Shown: positions 43,140 through 57,280, numbered from the stretch's first letter. The stretch is 64,000 nt of DNA from Mesocentrotus franciscanus (GCA_037976565.1 CP137666.1:496001-560000); one strand, 5' to 3'. Notes: a model not told the origin generated them from the sequence alone. Translations and numbers: made by a program.

Positions 43140-46100
43140 GAGTTACAAACAAAAAAAAAAAAATCATAATTTGGAGTTTAGAAAAGAGTTCTTTAATTTG
43201 AAGGTGTATTGTCTGCTGTCTAGTTGAGATAATGGAAATGTTGCAAGATCTAGATCTCCATCTTCATTAACTACCAGTATAGACCCTACTAACTCGCAAG
43301 TCATTTTTACCTTTTTTTGTTATGCTAAAGGTAAGTAATTATAGGAAACTTTTATCTAATGTGAGATATCCTCTATTTAAGGGAGAGATGTAATTTGAAA
43401 CTTTATCAAATGTGAAATTGTCTATTTTTTATGGAGAAATGTGATATCTGTTTTGAAACTTTATCTATCAAGTTTTCTAGTGTGAAATGCCCCAATGTTT
43501 TAGGAGGAAAGGTGATGAGTAAGCCCAAGAAGAAACTTGTTTATGTATTGCACGGTCCAGTGCATGCTGGAGAGGTATGTGTGTTAGTAGGATGGGATCT
43601 AGTTGGCTGCCCATTCTCTATTGGTGGTCCTGTTTGGAGTTCATCCTTGTAAGCTGAGCCAGGCCGGGCCTCCACTGCTGTATTCACTCACTCACTCAGC
43701 TCACTCTGCCTACTGTCTCCAGTCTTGTGATCTACTGGCTGTGATTTCACAGACGTACTACTTATATTCTACCTCAAAGATGCGTTTTGAGCTGTAAAAA
43801 CACCTTCATACCTGTTGGAAAATATCTTACAATGTCTTAATTCTTGGAAAATGGATTTTAACATCTTTGAAAACATACAGTTTTGAAGACAAGGATCAGC
43901 AAATTTGTGTTTGGAGTAGTAGTTGTGCTGAAAAAGTACAATTATTGTCATCTCAGCCATGTTTGAATAATAAGAATGATGCATGGGCATGCTTGAAGGA
44001 AGACTTCTTTGTAGATTGTTTGTAATTGTTCTCATATAGGTCATACCTGCCAGTATCTATCCAGCTGTAATGTGTCATCTTCAGTAGTCTGGATATGATT
44101 ATGTTTATCAGTGATGTTGTATTGCATTTATTGTGTCATGGAATAAGAAGGCAAGATCCAGGTGAAGTACTCCCTCTCTTTGCTCAAAAAGAAAGAAATA
44201 CCAGCATAGGAGTCACTCATGTTATGGGTGATGGAGAGCATTCCTCAAAAGACTTTATGGCTGTGTTTATTTGAAAGTAGGAAAGCTGGATATTGTCACG
44301 ACCAGATATCTTTAAACCAAACTGATCACCAAGAATGACAGTGAAAACCAGATGCTTGCTACCATAGTTACCAAACCTTAAAATGGAATATTATCTTGGA
44401 TTATACCACGTATACCACAGTCAAGAGCTTGAAAATGATGCTGTTTTGAAAGCTGTACATTTGTGAATTTCATATAAAATTCTGGATGACAGAGTTCAAC
44501 ATTTGTGCAAGTTACAGGTCTGTATGTACATGTATTTTATTGTGGTTTCAGTTTGGGTGGTCTAGGCTGGGAGGGCTAGGCATGGCATTGTGATGCTGGA
44601 GCATTTTCTAGATCAGTAAAGTTCCGTTTGTGGTTTTCTAATTTGCCACACTCCTTTCAAACTCTAATATCTATGCCCCTGTCATTGAACTGAAGTAATA
44701 GATTGGAAGCCTATCAGTATTATAATTAAACTTTATTACTCAAGTTGTTACATTGAGCGTAGAAGAAGCGGTCATAAATACAACACAACATAAAACACTT
44801 TTCACACATAAAATTGGTATTTGAATAATTCAAAGAGTTGGTTGAAAACTTGAAATCACTTAACATTCAGAAATAATGCATGATACATTTGAAATTACAA
44901 TTTGCATTTTGCTAGGAAGGCGTGATTTCATGCATGAGACTTGAGAATGATGGAATTATACTTTCATGTACCGGTATATGTATGTATGTATGTGTGTGTG
45001 TATGTATGTATGCGTGTATGTATGGGTGTGTGCGTGTATGTATGTATGTATGTATGTAAGAAAGAGATTTTGTGACTTTGTGTGGTTCATGTCTATTATG
45101 CTTTCAATGTCCTAGTCCTAGATATCCAATTAAAACTCATAATGAATTGACAGAGGAGGTAAATTAGACATAGTTAAGAAATACATTTGAAATCATGATA
45201 TATAATATATATATATATACTCCTGATAAATAACATTTTGCACAGAAGTACCTCATGTACAGTACATGTAGATTAGAAATCCTAATGACATTTTCTTTTT
45301 AAACTGTGAGGTAGTTGGATTCGAATAATATCACTTTATCAGTCTAGCATATGGTGCTCTTTGCAAGTACAGTAAGAGAAGTGGAAAAAAAAATTGTTTT
45401 TTTTAAATTTTTTTTTTAATTCAAGATCAGTGTTGACACTGACTCTAAATTTTATTACCAAACCTTTTGTATGTGTGTGGTTTGTGAACATCGAAACAAA
45501 CTCACAAAGTCCTACAACAAATTAATTAGTTGGTGCAGTGTTAAAAAAATTTGGAAATCCTGTTGATTGTTCATGACATGAAGCATCAACCAGTCCATAA
45601 ACATACATGTATAATGATGAATTCATACTTGGTTGAAGAAATAAATTGATATTCTTGATGGGTAAAATGGGTGTAATAGTTATCTTTTCAGTTTGATTAC
45701 AATTCCTAGTTTCGATGTTGTCGACTAGTATCTAAACCAGGATGCTATGTTATCAGAATACATTATTGAAAAGACCAAATCGAAACTAAATTAACTGTTT
45801 GCATACAAATTTCCAGGTTGGAAAATGTTTTCCCATATGTTTTCAAGAAAAACTGATATTGAAACCACATTGAGTTGTTTGCAAAGGGCACTCCATGTCT
45901 CCAAATGGAAAAGAAATTTAGCACAAATTACGTATGGAATCTTATTTTCCTTCACCAACTCAGATTCAGAACACTGTCAAAGATTTGAATAGATACTTTG
46001 AGTTAATGTAGGAAGACTTAATTTATTATATCCAGCCCCAACCTCCTACAATAAAACAAATGGAACTAATTACAACTTAAATTGATTTCACTTTGCCAGT

Positions 46101-49100
46101 TTTAAGTCGGATACAATTTGAAATTTAGTTGCTCCATCTTTCCTGAACTTTTCCCCAAATTTCCTCAAGTTCCTGAAGTTCCTGGTCAAGATGAAATGTC
46201 ACACTGCAACTCTTTAGACCTACAAAATAGTAGGTTTAATGAGAAAACATCAATCCCTGGTTCATTTTCTTCGTATTTAAATGATTGGGTAGGAGCTCTT
46301 TCACCTCAGCTGTGTTCAGAAGTTTTTGTGGTTTGGGGGTTTTGTGGTTTTTCTTAGGTATGGATGAAAAAGAGTATAAAAACTGAGCCTTGAGGAATAT
46401 ATTTTCCTACTGTTTGGAAAATTGAAAGAACTGTGAACAAGAATTTTTGCTTTTTTATTTAAAAAAACTGATGAAAAGATATAAGATGCAAGTCAAACTG
46501 ATGACTTGTATCTGTGATGCCATCCAGCTATCTGGTAGGAAACTAGTTTTGAGAAGATTCTTGGTGCAAACACTGCTTATGATTAAGCAAGTCAAGTCAG
46601 TCTATGAACCCAGTTTCCAAAGTGATATGTGTATAGTCTTGACATGAGCAGTGTGGCTCTAATATTACCCTAAGCATAAACGACAAATGACTACGGATTT
46701 GACTAATTTGTTTCGGATGAAGATGTGTGGGTTTTCAATACTGTTGGCCAAAGAAAACATTCTGCCCAAATGTTCCGGTGAGGTGGTAAGGAGAAACCAC
46801 CCATGATGTACTTAAGTATAAGTTGCAATGTTCAGAAAGGAGAAAGTCTTCAATTTTGTTGAAGGAAAGTGGAGCTCTTTCTTAGATTGGTAGCACAGGG
46901 ACAAGCTTGGAAATGGATCCACATAAACATAGCATTGTTAATTTACTTGGTGAGTTTTGCATATTAACAAAAGCATCATTCTTTTTTTCTTCTTCAAAGT
47001 GGTAGATTGTACTTAATAGACCCATAGTTTATTTAGTCAAATTATTAGATTGTTAATCCAGACCAATTGTTTCTTGATGCATAGACCTACATGTATTTCA
47101 TTTAGTCTTTATTTCATTTTTTGCAAGACATAACTGTATGAAGGAATTCAAAGTGTGATACATACACGTTTTAACACAGGGTGTTTAAACGGTTTTGAGA
47201 ATAGATTTTTTTGCAGCATTATTTCCTTTTGTGTACCTGCTACTCTACTGGTTGCCAGATGCATGTTAGAATTTGTGGAGAAGCAAAGTGTAACCTGCTC
47301 TCATTTATGAAATAATGATATTATATCTAGTATGCGTTTTGATGGTGAGGTTCCCTTGGGAGTTTAATGGTGCTATTCCAGTGAACAAAAACACTTTGTT
47401 CTGTGGTGCTCCTTTATATAGATTTGGATTTAAAAAAAGAAAAAAAATTGTTTCAGGGGGTGAATTCATCATTTTCAACTACAAAAAAAGTACTTTTAAA
47501 AATTTTATTAAGCTAAACCTCTCTGAGCTGCAATATTTTGTCTTTTTATTTTAAATTCCAGCAGTTAAACGAGGGGCCTGAATATTTATATTTACAATCA
47601 ACATTTATGTTCTCTGAATTAGTAGACTCCAACAACACATCTGTATAATGTAGGATAAAATGGAGAAACTTGCAGAAGCTGTTTATTTATGATTCATTGC
47701 TTGATTACAAGGTGACTAGGGTAAAGGTTACGACTCATTACCTGAGCAATGTAAAAGCCTTTATACAAGGTTCATTGAGTGCATTCAATGAATAGAAAAG
47801 TTTGATTGAAAGTAGCTATATTGGTGAGATAACAAAGGATGAGATGACTGGTCAGTGTTCAGTTGGGTGGTAAACAAACGTTTCTCTCTATTGTGATAAT
47901 CCACTTTTCAGTGAATCTTCTGAATGAGAAGATGGTTTGCCATTGTTAAGTGACGGTGCTAGTGATGTAGCTATGCATCAATCGTCATGCCTGTAGCTAG
48001 CTCTTTGTATGGTGGATAACTCTTCAACACTTTCGTTTTTTGGAGAGAAGGGACAATGCACAGAAATTGAATCTTGAATTCTCAGCAAACATCAGAAGAT
48101 GATGTTGAATCTTGAAAGTGTGAGAATAACTCAATAGCGAGAAGTATTTGGAGAATAAGTACATAGGAAAAGCTGTTTTTGCAAGTTTTAGGTAATTATG
48201 ATTTAATTATTTAATTGTAGAGATACCAACCATTGATGAGATCCATGTGAGATAAGGAAGAAAACTTCAAGAAATCTAAGGTGAACTACATGTACCTAAG
48301 AATAGATTTTCTAGGAAAATATCTTTTTATTTTAAGTTGAATTCTGATGCTGTATGAGGAGATTCTTCTAAGAATTTCTGTTTATTTAACTTGGGTTATA
48401 GTTACCAGTAATTGTTCCAGATATGGACACAAGCAGGTTTGATTTTTATAACTGAATCCACATGTATATAAACCATTGGCAATGGTGTATTATTGTTATG
48501 GGAGGAGCTAGGAGTAAAGTGGTAGCAAGCTGTGAATAACAAAAGAAGAAAAAGAAGAAAAAAAACAACATTGAATTTTGCAAATATTGATGAGTAATAA
48601 TTACCATCAGTGATACTGTATACAGTAGTTATGCAGAAATGATTCGACCTGTTAACTAGTGGAAGTATACTTGGCTTTTGGGAGGAAAAAGAAAATCCTG
48701 AGATACTTAGAAATTTCTTTCAACTGAGAATTTGATAATTATTAGTTATATTACTCACTTAATTAGTAAACATTTTTGTCCCTTTTTCCCCCTTTTTAAA
48801 AACTTTTTTGTTTTGTTATTAAAGGCTTTTGAAGTATAAATGTGCATGCAGGCAGGAAAGAAATTATAGGTCATATGAGTTTTTAAATAAACCATATGCC
48901 AAAAGTTGTAGTTTAGATTTGAGGACTGTAGAATGATGTTGAAAATTCCTGCATAATAGACCACCCAGAAGTAGGCTGTGTGTGTGGTCCTTTCCAATTT
49001 CCTTAGTCCCATCTACTGATTTAGAGGTAAGTTAGAAGTAAGCAGGCAATCGTAATGTTGTTATAGGACAGTATGCTGACCACAGAATTATAAGTTAGAT

Positions 49101-49790
49101 TATATAGAAAAGCAGATTTAAGCCTCTTCAAATAATCATCAGTAGTGACTGACAACACTCAAGTCCAGATTTTCAAAGATAATATCCACATGAGAAGTGT
49201 CAATTTTCATGTGATGATTGATAACGAAAGCAAATAAGACAAGCTGAAAAGAAGATAACCCATGTTTCATCTTTCTTTGTCTCAATAGTTCTTTTTTTCC
49301 CTCCATCTTTAATAGTTGATTTAGTTTTAGTTTTATTTTTTTTATATTAGAGACTAAACATATGGTTGATTTCTGAGCCTTGAAAAAGCATCCACAAGAT
49401 GTAATTTATTCTGACATTAAAGCAAATAAACAAGTTACATTTATTTTAGGCCTATTACTTCACTTTAAACATTTATTTGTTGTTCACTTTTCATAATTGA
49501 AATTGATACTTACAAGTTAAGACTTGAGAGAACCATCATACAACAATATTTAATGTTGGCTTTTTAACTTAAAAAGTATAGGGCCTATCACAATGTGTAG
49601 AATAAAACTTAAAACTTACATACCGGTATGTGTTCTAGAGAAATCTTCTCAGTTTAGTCCATGCTCCTCAGATATGGATTGGATTTTATGTTACATTTAT
49701 ATTTTTGTCGAGTTTAATAGTTCCTTTTTTCCCATTTTTTTTTGGAATCGCAAGTGCTCATTGATAATTTGATAATTTGGTTCTGCACTG
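43140..49790. other. Intron 2, quiet stretch without genes
   Basis: About 6.6 kb of AT-rich sequence. A TATG/TG microsatellite occurs at about 44975-45060 and short TA and poly-T runs near 45205 and 45385-45420. Many frames of 60-90 codons were inspected and none resembles a family or has good splice context. Nothing else is recognised. Confidence 0.5.
44975..45060. repeat. TATG / TG microsatellite
   Basis: Alternating TATG tetramers and TG dinucleotides with occasional CGTG. Confidence 0.93.
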
Positions 49791-49797
49791 TATTTTA

Positions 49798-50232
49798 TAG
49801 GGCAATCCAACCTTTGCATTGAGTTTGTTTATATGAAGCAGAAAAATAATAGAAACAGAATGGCACAATTTTGAAATGAATTGGCGCAATCTTTGGGGCC
49901 CTCCCCTGGGCCTGGGGCACTACTCAAAATGTATGGATATTATATTATTTTAGGTTCTCTAAAAGTAAAAGACCCTCCTGAGAAATACATTTTGAAAATG
50001 AAAATTTTAGTCAATTTTTGTGTTGGGACAAATGAGAAAGTTATCTAGTACTACATCACAGGGACATTACTGATTCAACCAATTTGAAATTTCTGTATGT
50101 GTAGTGATTGCAACATTTAAAAATCCTTAACTTTCTTATTTTTTGTTCAATTTTGTTCAAACTTTTACCAGACTGTGTATATGATTTTTTTTCCTGCTTT
50201 TTTTTAGTAATTTGCTATTAAGGCTAGATTTA
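49798..50232. mobile_element. Family C-related repeat, decayed ends
   Basis: Shares GAAGCAGAAAAATAAT, GTGTTGGGACAAATGAGAAAG and CAAACTTTTACCAGACTG with the 16845-17095 copy and inner words of family C. Ends are poorly kept. Confidence 0.5.
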
Positions 50233-50234
50233 TC

Positions 50235-50998
50235 TTTTCAATTGCTTATACAGTTTAGATTGATCATAAACATTATACTTTGTTTTATTAAGTTGTTTTT
50301 CATGGTTCATGTGCATTTGTTAGTGTTAAGTATTTTTGTAGCTTGATAAGTATGATGTCAAGCCAATACGCCAAAAGAAAAATACAAATAAAGTTCTTGC
50401 TTTAAATAGGTTTTGATACAAACAGTGCTTTGGCAAGACTCCCTAAATGTGTTCTGGATTCTACGTGAAATCAGAAAACATAGGTTGATGTGAAGCTTCG
50501 CTTGTGAGAGGTGATTTTTTTTCTTCTTTTCTGAGCTCATTTTATTGAAGAATGAGACAGGCAGACTCCTCTGTTTACATGTTCAACAAGATGGTTTATC
50601 TGCACTTACATTGAAATGTGCCATTATGGCAAAGTCATATCCTTTCAAAGGGTCACAAGAATATGATTTATGAACATGGTTGTTGATGACACTCTTCCAT
50701 GGAACAGTGCTTATCTCGAACTTCTTGAGCTAGTACTCTATGTGGAGCTTCTGAGTTTCACATGTAAGAACAACGACTCAACGTAGACCTAACTGTTTGG
50801 GAATGCCGCCGAAGTTCAAGACTGGGATATTTCTGCATTGACATGTAGGTCAAAGATTGTGAAGGAGTTGTAATGAATTGCACATGGTGAAACGTGAGAC
50901 CTCATCTTGAACTTAGCGCAATGAATCAGGGGTCTCCACACTAAAACCGTCCTCTTTCATACACCAGCAGAAAAAGATGATGGTTTCTCACTTTCTCA
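50235..50998. other. Intron 2, no gene seen
   Basis: Unremarkable AT-rich sequence. Confidence 0.5.
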
Positions 50999-51000
50999 TA

Positions 51001-52024
51001 GGGTGCGTTTATGCTCACTTTTGAAGGCAGAATGAGCGTTGTGAAATGCTCATCGTAAACGCTCATCGTAAATGCAGTTCCACGGGGGTACTGTTTATGC
51101 TTCCTTCTCCAGGCAAATTCGGGCTCTGCAGCCAGATTTGCAAACCTGCACTGCGCATGCTACGTTGACCCCAGGAGGGCAGGTCAAGTTGGGGTACACG
51201 CTTTTTTCGAATCTGTATACTGTGATATTTTGTCACAAGCGAGGAGAAGAGCCCTCAAGTTCCTCTTTGCTGTAGTTTAAGCCCTTGACACTCATTTCAA
51301 CACAATTATATAAATATGGAAGAAGTACTAAGTATTAAAGACACTCAGTAGTTAGCTCTCATGGGGAATTCAACACCATTCGGGTGTTTACCCAATAAGA
51401 GGTGCTGTCAATCACCAGGATTAGCCTTCAGTTTTATGACTAGCAGGCCTTATGTAACGTACTGCGCTTTCCACCCATTCCCCCACATGGTAAAGTCATT
51501 ATCTCACTTTTCCCTCACCCGAAGCTCCGAGAGGGGGTATTTTTTGATTGGCCTACTGGTTCGCTGTGTGCAGACCTAGTACCTGCACACACGTTAATGA
51601 TTTGTATCCACCAAGTCTGGTGTCAGCGAATTGTGGCCTTATGCACATGGAAACTGATGAGTGACTCCCTTTAAGTTAACAGGTTACAAATGATCTTGCT
51701 CGGATGACTCTGCTTGTGCCTGTATATGCGCATGCCTTGAGATAAAACAAGCATAATATTGTGCACCGTATTAGTGGCGCGCGGATTTTCGTGTGAACCG
51801 GAAACACGTTTATTATGATGTCATTTAAACGCGTTTACAAATGATTGTGCGTTTATGCTTCCCCAGAAACCGTCTTTTTGGAGAAACACCGATACAAAAC
51901 GCACCTTTTTGTGAGTTTATGATCGCCGTTTATACGAAAATGAGAAAGGACGCATCCGTGTTTTGAACTAAACGCGTAACAAAAGCCTCATTCTGGCCTG
52001 AAAAGGGTGAGCATAAATGCACCC
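51001..52024. mobile_element. TIR element, GGGTGCGTTTATGCTCAC ends
   Basis: GGGTGCGTTTATGCTCAC at 51001 and the inverted GTGAGCATAAATGCACCC ending 52024. The flanks read ATA on both sides (possible 3-bp duplication, PIF/Harbinger-like). Internal CGTTTATGC words recur near 51056, 51085 and 51850. No transposase seen. Confidence 0.75.
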
Positions 52025-52064
52025 ATAGAGAGCCAGTGCTGGGGCCAGTGCTAGGTGCTCCAGA

Positions 52065-53215
52065 CCTGCCAACCAGTACGATTTAATCGTATTTCGTACG
52101 ATTTTTAGAAGTAAATACGACAGTACATTTTTCCTCAATAAAATACGAATTTTCACACTCACAATTTTGTGTGTGTGTGTTCCATTTTCAATGGCAAAAT
52201 GCCTATTTCCTGTAAAGTATCCCACAAGCATCTCACATCTGCAATTTGGGGATGTTCATTGATTCATCGTACACACCATTTGTGACAAAATCATGCATAT
52301 TCAACTAATGATTTATAAAAAAAATTCTTCCTGTATGTAGGAACTTTAAGAGGCATTGATCCATGTTTTTTTTTTTAATACAATTTTATTCAGTAAAATA
52401 CAACTTTTGGGATTAAAGCCCCAAGTCCACTCCAAAAATAACTTACTTTCAATAGAACCAGAAAAATCAGACAAACCACTCAAAAAAAGTTTGAGCAAAA
52501 TCGGATAACTAATAAGAAAGTTATGAACTTCTAATGACATGAAAAACTTTGAAAATCACTACACAAATTGGCAACTCACTCATGAGTCTGTGACGTATGG
52601 TCCTCACTATCCACTAATTATTTTCTTTATATTGATAATATAAATTTCCTATTTTCACCCTAAGAATCTTATTTCTTCACACCAGCATCCAAGTTAGATT
52701 GTTAGTAATATGTTTTTGTGTGGATGCACAAATAAAGAGTAATTTCTGTCCAGTTAAATCATGAAAAATTGAATTTTGATAAACTATTTATATAAAAATC
52801 AATAATTATGAAATATAATATTCAGAAAATAGTATCAATTCTTCAAAATTCATAAAAGTTTTTGGGAACTGTCATGCACGCAATATGATACAAATCAATC
52901 ATATAACCTGGGCAAAGGCATGGGGAAATCAAGTTTTGGGGGATAAAAAGGGAAATTAATGGAATTCAATATAAAGCAATTGATAAGTTGTGAGGACATA
53001 AGACGTCACAAACTGATAACCATCTTGGCAATTTGTGTTGTGATTCTCATTGTTCTATAGTTTTACATACTTTTTCAAAAATTCATAACTTTCTTATTAG
53101 TTATCCGATTTTGCTCAAACTTTTTTTGATTGGTTTGTCTGATTTTTCTGCTTTTATTGAAAGTAAGTTATTTTTGGAGTGGACTTGGCCTTTAAAGAAT
53201 ACAGTTTTTAAACTG
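52065..53215 (+). mobile_element. Family D repeat, copy 2, interrupted by family C
   Basis: Matches the two halves of the 26430-28770 copy without the hAT-like insertion, but is itself split at GGGATTAAAG by the family C element at 52413-53196. Confidence 0.78.
52413..53196 (+). mobile_element. TTAA-flanked MITE, family C, copy 3 (empty site known)
   Basis: TTAAAGCCCCAAGTCCACTC to GTGGACTTGGCCTTTAA. The corresponding unoccupied site at 28728-28736 reads GGGATTAAAGAATACAG, so the insertion duplicated exactly TTAA. Confidence 0.92.
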
Positions 53216-53219
53216 GCAG

Positions 53220-53715
53220 TGCTCATAGTGCTCATGGAAGAGGAACGGACCCACAGCTAAGGTATTACCAGCATTTTGCTCCTTAATCTGTTGGACATCC
53301 AACCAAATTCGAGAAGAAGTTTATGTGAATTCTTCCGCAGGACTTTATTTTGCAGGGGGTCTAGATTGAAATTTAATTTTAAGGTCTGATGGATGGTCCC
53401 CTGTTTAAACTTATATATTTTGGTGGTTCAGAGTTGAAAATTGGGGGCAGCCCATGTACATATGTCCCCTGTTATTGTCCTTGCTACCTGGAGTAAGAAG
53501 ATACAAGTTTGATGTTAACGATAATAACATCAAGTATTAAAAATAAAAGGTATCAAAGTGCTTACAAAATTCTTTATCTCAACTTGTAATCCATGAAGGT
53601 ACTGAATAAATTCCTTGAACTACGTATACATATGCATAAAGGCCTACTGTACAGGTCTGCCAAGCCTGCTTGAGGTGACTTTCTTTCTTTTTTTTCTTGC
53701 TTTCTTGCTTACGCA
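53220..53715. other. Intron 2, no gene seen
   Basis: Unremarkable apart from a TTTC-rich run near 53682-53710. Confidence 0.45.
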
Positions 53716-53716
53716 C

Positions 53717-54214
53717 TAAAGGGACTTGGTAACATTGTTCAGATGAGATAAAACGGTGCTAAGGTAGTAACTTCAATGCTAGATGTACAATTAAAGATAA
53801 CCTGAAATTTTTAGTGAAAACAGACCATTATTAATGATAAAAATTAGGGGAAACAGATCTGATCGATTCCTAAATTCTTTATTATAATAAAAATAATTTT
53901 AGGTGAATGTAAATTGTTACAAAGCAATGAATTGGCTCTATATACCATTCCAAACATTTAAGTTTTGAAAGATTTTTAAAGCCTGATTTATGTCTTATTT
54001 TCATGGTTGGGATAATTTACTGTTAGACTTAGAGGGAGTTCCACATTGACGCCTTCAAAGAAAACCATAAATATCTTTGTGGTTTTATAATTTTTCAGGA
54101 TTTTTTGCATGTTAGAGGGTTAGTACAGTGGAAGGAATATAATAAGTAAAATTTCACACAAAAATTAGGCAGTTTTTTCTATCAACCTTCACCAATATTA
54201 CCTGTTCACTTTAA
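53717..54214 (-). mobile_element. TTAA-type MITE, ACTTGG family, copy 3 (inverted)
   Basis: Begins CTAAAGGGACTTGGTAACAT (TTAA decayed to CTAA) and ends GTTCACTTTAA. The interior is the reverse complement of 17105-17646, e.g. ACCATAAATATCTTTGTGG. Confidence 0.83.
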
Positions 54215-54219
54215 GGGAA

Positions 54220-55230
54220 TTTTTTTGTTATATATTTATTTCTTTGAGGTCAAATTTAAGCTGTATGTGTTCTTCATGCAACCAAGAAGATGAATATTAT
54301 TATTTTTACAGGACTTTTTTTATTTTATTATTTTTTATCTGTAGTTCAATAAGTACATGGGTTAAGTGAAAATGAAATTATACTCAGCTAAATGGAGAAC
54401 TGTAACCATTGTTTACTGCACAAAGAAAAAGAAGTCGCAAGATGAAAATCATTAGGGGTGGGTAGCTTCTCTGTCATGTCTTCTAAGAAGACCAAAACCA
54501 CACACTCCTATCTTCAAGATTCTCAGAAATAGATTGATTAACCCCACCATGGAGTAGTCCTGTCATGACAGCAGCTCAAAGCTACACAGTCATCATATGC
54601 TGAGGATAGGAAAATATGGCAGATATGTTGAGGTCATTGACCAAGTGAAACTAGTTGTTTTGTAGAGTATGATGAATAATTGAGTACATGTAGCTGCCCC
54701 CTAGGGTTATTCAATGGCTAAGTTTTATTAAAGGTAATGCAAAGTGTTGGGAAATTTTGAAAATTGGATGGATAGTAATTCTTAAAAATGTTGATATATT
54801 TGGATGCCACTGTGGATGTATTAAAAGCACTAGAAAATTTAGCCCCTAAAACACTTCTGCTTTCGAGAAATTGAATAATCAAAATTTACGGGTGCTCCTG
54901 GTGAATTTCAAATATTTCAAATATCACCTAAGGCCATTCCATGGTAGCTGTGACCATGAAAATCTCAGAATATGTAGTTCTGATATAATTTTCAAACGGG
55001 AATAGCAAATCGGTCGATTGTAGTCAAGAAACATTGTTTTAAAGCTAAAGTAATATCAGTCTTGAGAGGGAGCTATACAACATAAAGAGATTATTATTTA
55101 CAATTTCATCACTTTAGACTCGATTTCAACAGCGACAACGATCATTGAATATTGTAAAATCGCATATGCTTCCAATATGTTCATTTGTAGTTGTACCAAA
55201 TTCATGACACCATACCAAAACTTTGTATTA
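54220..55230. other. Intron 2, no gene seen
   Basis: AT-rich; nothing recognised. Confidence 0.5.
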
Positions 55231-55233
55231 CCT

Positions 55234-55773
55234 TTAAAGGTACTATGTCCCATTTGCAGGCCAAAAAATTGAAAAGGTTAAATTCCAACAGTATTTGAAA
55301 GACAATACTAATTTAGAACTTCCCTCAAAACGAAAGGGCTTGAAAATGGATTTTAGTGGGGAAATAACGACCATTAGTTGTCGAACCGACTTAATTGATT
55401 GCAATCACCTAAGTAATAGTCTGTTTTTCAGACCCTTTTACCAAATGGTTGTACGTTTTGTGCTGCGCAAAGATTCAATCAGTTTAATTTTGGCCATTAC
55501 AAGTAGTGAGTTATTGATGTAGACAAAATTAATGCTCATGTACCTGTTACAGCTCATTTTATGTATGGTATTACCAAAGAAAAAAAGATGTCAGTCAGTC
55601 ACTCAATAGTGTCTGACAGTGAAGTCTAGAAGGTAAATGGATTTCCTTGCATAATTTGAATACTAGGACACTGCTAATGTTTAAATTTCACAGGACATAT
55701 ATGACATATCCATAATTCCTGCAAAGTTCTACAGAATTTGATGTTGGCTGCAAAAGGGACATAGTATCTTTAA
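55234..55773 (-). mobile_element. TTAA-flanked MITE, ACTATGTCCC family, copy 2 (inverted)
   Basis: TTAAAGGTACTATGTCCCAT to GGGACATAGTATCTTTAA; reverse complement of 17643-18182 along its length. Confidence 0.87.
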
Positions 55774-55774
55774 A

Positions 55775-56290
55775 CTATCTTTTGAAAATAGGGCATTACT
55801 GTAAATTTAACATATCTGTGTGATGGTATTTACCTACCCTATTTCACTTTGAACTGGATATGACATATCGGTTTGTTTGTCATAGACATCACCTAATCAA
55901 TAATCAAGACATGACCATGAATGGCCATACTCGCAATGAAATAATCTCCAAACTTACAAATCGCCCAGATTGACGATGTCATAATCCGGTTCTGACTCTG
56001 TGCTTCACATTTGAGCATTTGATGTATGGTCAGATTAATGCCGGCAAATTGTGTGACCTTTTTGACATAGGTAGATGTCAAGTATACATTCTTGTCTTCA
56101 ACTGTGGATATTTAATGTGACAGGGCTATGAAAGAAGGATGTAGAGGTGGACTCCTGATTAAAGGCCATGCGAGTTTCACTGTAAAATATGTTATGAATA
56201 TGATCCTTGTAAAGTTGTACATCTTGTAGATATTGGGAAAAAATATAATGATAGACATATCATATAATGACGGCTTAGTTTAAGTCCTCT
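55775..56290. other. Intron 2, no gene seen
   Basis: Unremarkable. Confidence 0.45.
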
Positions 56291-56295
56291 CTGAG

Positions 56296-56412
56296 GGACT
56301 TGGTTGTAAGGATTAATGCCTTACCAAAGGGCACTAGCGCATCAACTTTGTTTCGAACTCGGGACCTCCAAGTTACAAGACCACTGCTCTATACCACTGA
56401 GCCATTGCATCA
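56296..56412 (-). mobile_element. tRNA-Thr-like SINE head, minus strand
   Basis: Minus strand reads ATGGCTCAGTGGTATAGAGC (A box), then GGTCTTGTAACTTGG with a TGT triplet at the anticodon position, then GTCCCGAGTTCGAAAC (B box). It resembles tRNA-Thr(TGT) but lacks a sound acceptor stem and continues into SINE-like sequence, so a retroposed derivative is more likely than a functional tRNA. Confidence 0.65.
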
Positions 56413-56494
56413 CCTCAAGTTATTATCTAGTAATAGTTACAGAGCTCCCAAAGAGAAAAGGAAATAGTCACTTGTCACTGGGTTTGACAAATGA

Positions 56495-56886
56495 TTAAAG
56501 GTATAGACCAGTTCTGGTCATGCGATTGCATAGTGAAAGAAACGTTGTGGAATCGATCAGAAAAGGTTGATCATCTAGCATAAGTATTGGTGTGTACTGC
56601 AAGGTTCTGGAATCATCTAAATGATAAGAAATTTGGCCCAGTCTTTTTAAAGTTACAAGCACTGTACACAGAAAGATGTATATGGGACTATATTCGCGAT
56701 CACGATATCTATCCAGACCGGATCGGTATGATAATTTACCAAATATATCAATTAGTGGGCGGTATCCGGGCGAAATTTGTATCATCACATATTAGTCAAA
56801 ACGTATTCTTTCACATGATTGGTAATAAGAGCTTCCATTTCATTTTTTGAGAGGGGGGCGTTTCCAAAACTGGTCTATACCTTTAA
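56495..56886 (-). mobile_element. TTAA-flanked MITE, family A, copy 2 (inverted)
   Basis: TTAAAGGTATAGACCAGTTC to AACTGGTCTATACCTTTAA; reverse complement of 8092-8503. Confidence 0.88.
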
Positions 56887-57278
56887 AGGAAAGAGAAAAC
56901 GTGATCAAGGAAGTCAAATTTCATAAATGCCGCCTACAGTGTGGATCGATACAAATCCATAAGAGTCGATATCATGATAGGGCACTTTTTCACACCCCTC
57001 CCCACTGATGTGAGGCGCCCCTCCATACAATGTAAGAGTGTGCTTATAATCGGGTTCCTTTCATTGAAGAATTGATTCATTGATTTTGTATCCTAATTAG
57101 TTTGAAGCTGACCCCAGCTTTGTAGATCTTAAAGACTCTTTAATCCCTGGTAGTTTATTGATATTTTGAATAGGATCAATAAACCCAAAGAATGGTGCTT
57201 TGTATACATGGATATTGAAGAGAACAAACAGTTTTTCAAGCCTAATGATTCTCCCCATACCACCCTGCCTCTGTGTAA
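56887..57278. other. Intron 2, no gene seen
   Basis: Unremarkable. Confidence 0.45.
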
Positions 57279-57280
57279 TA

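Noticed and set aside
56340..56412. Functional tRNA-Thr gene on the minus strand
   Set aside because: Good A and B boxes but acceptor stem does not pair convincingly, and there is no terminator run; a SINE head is more likely.
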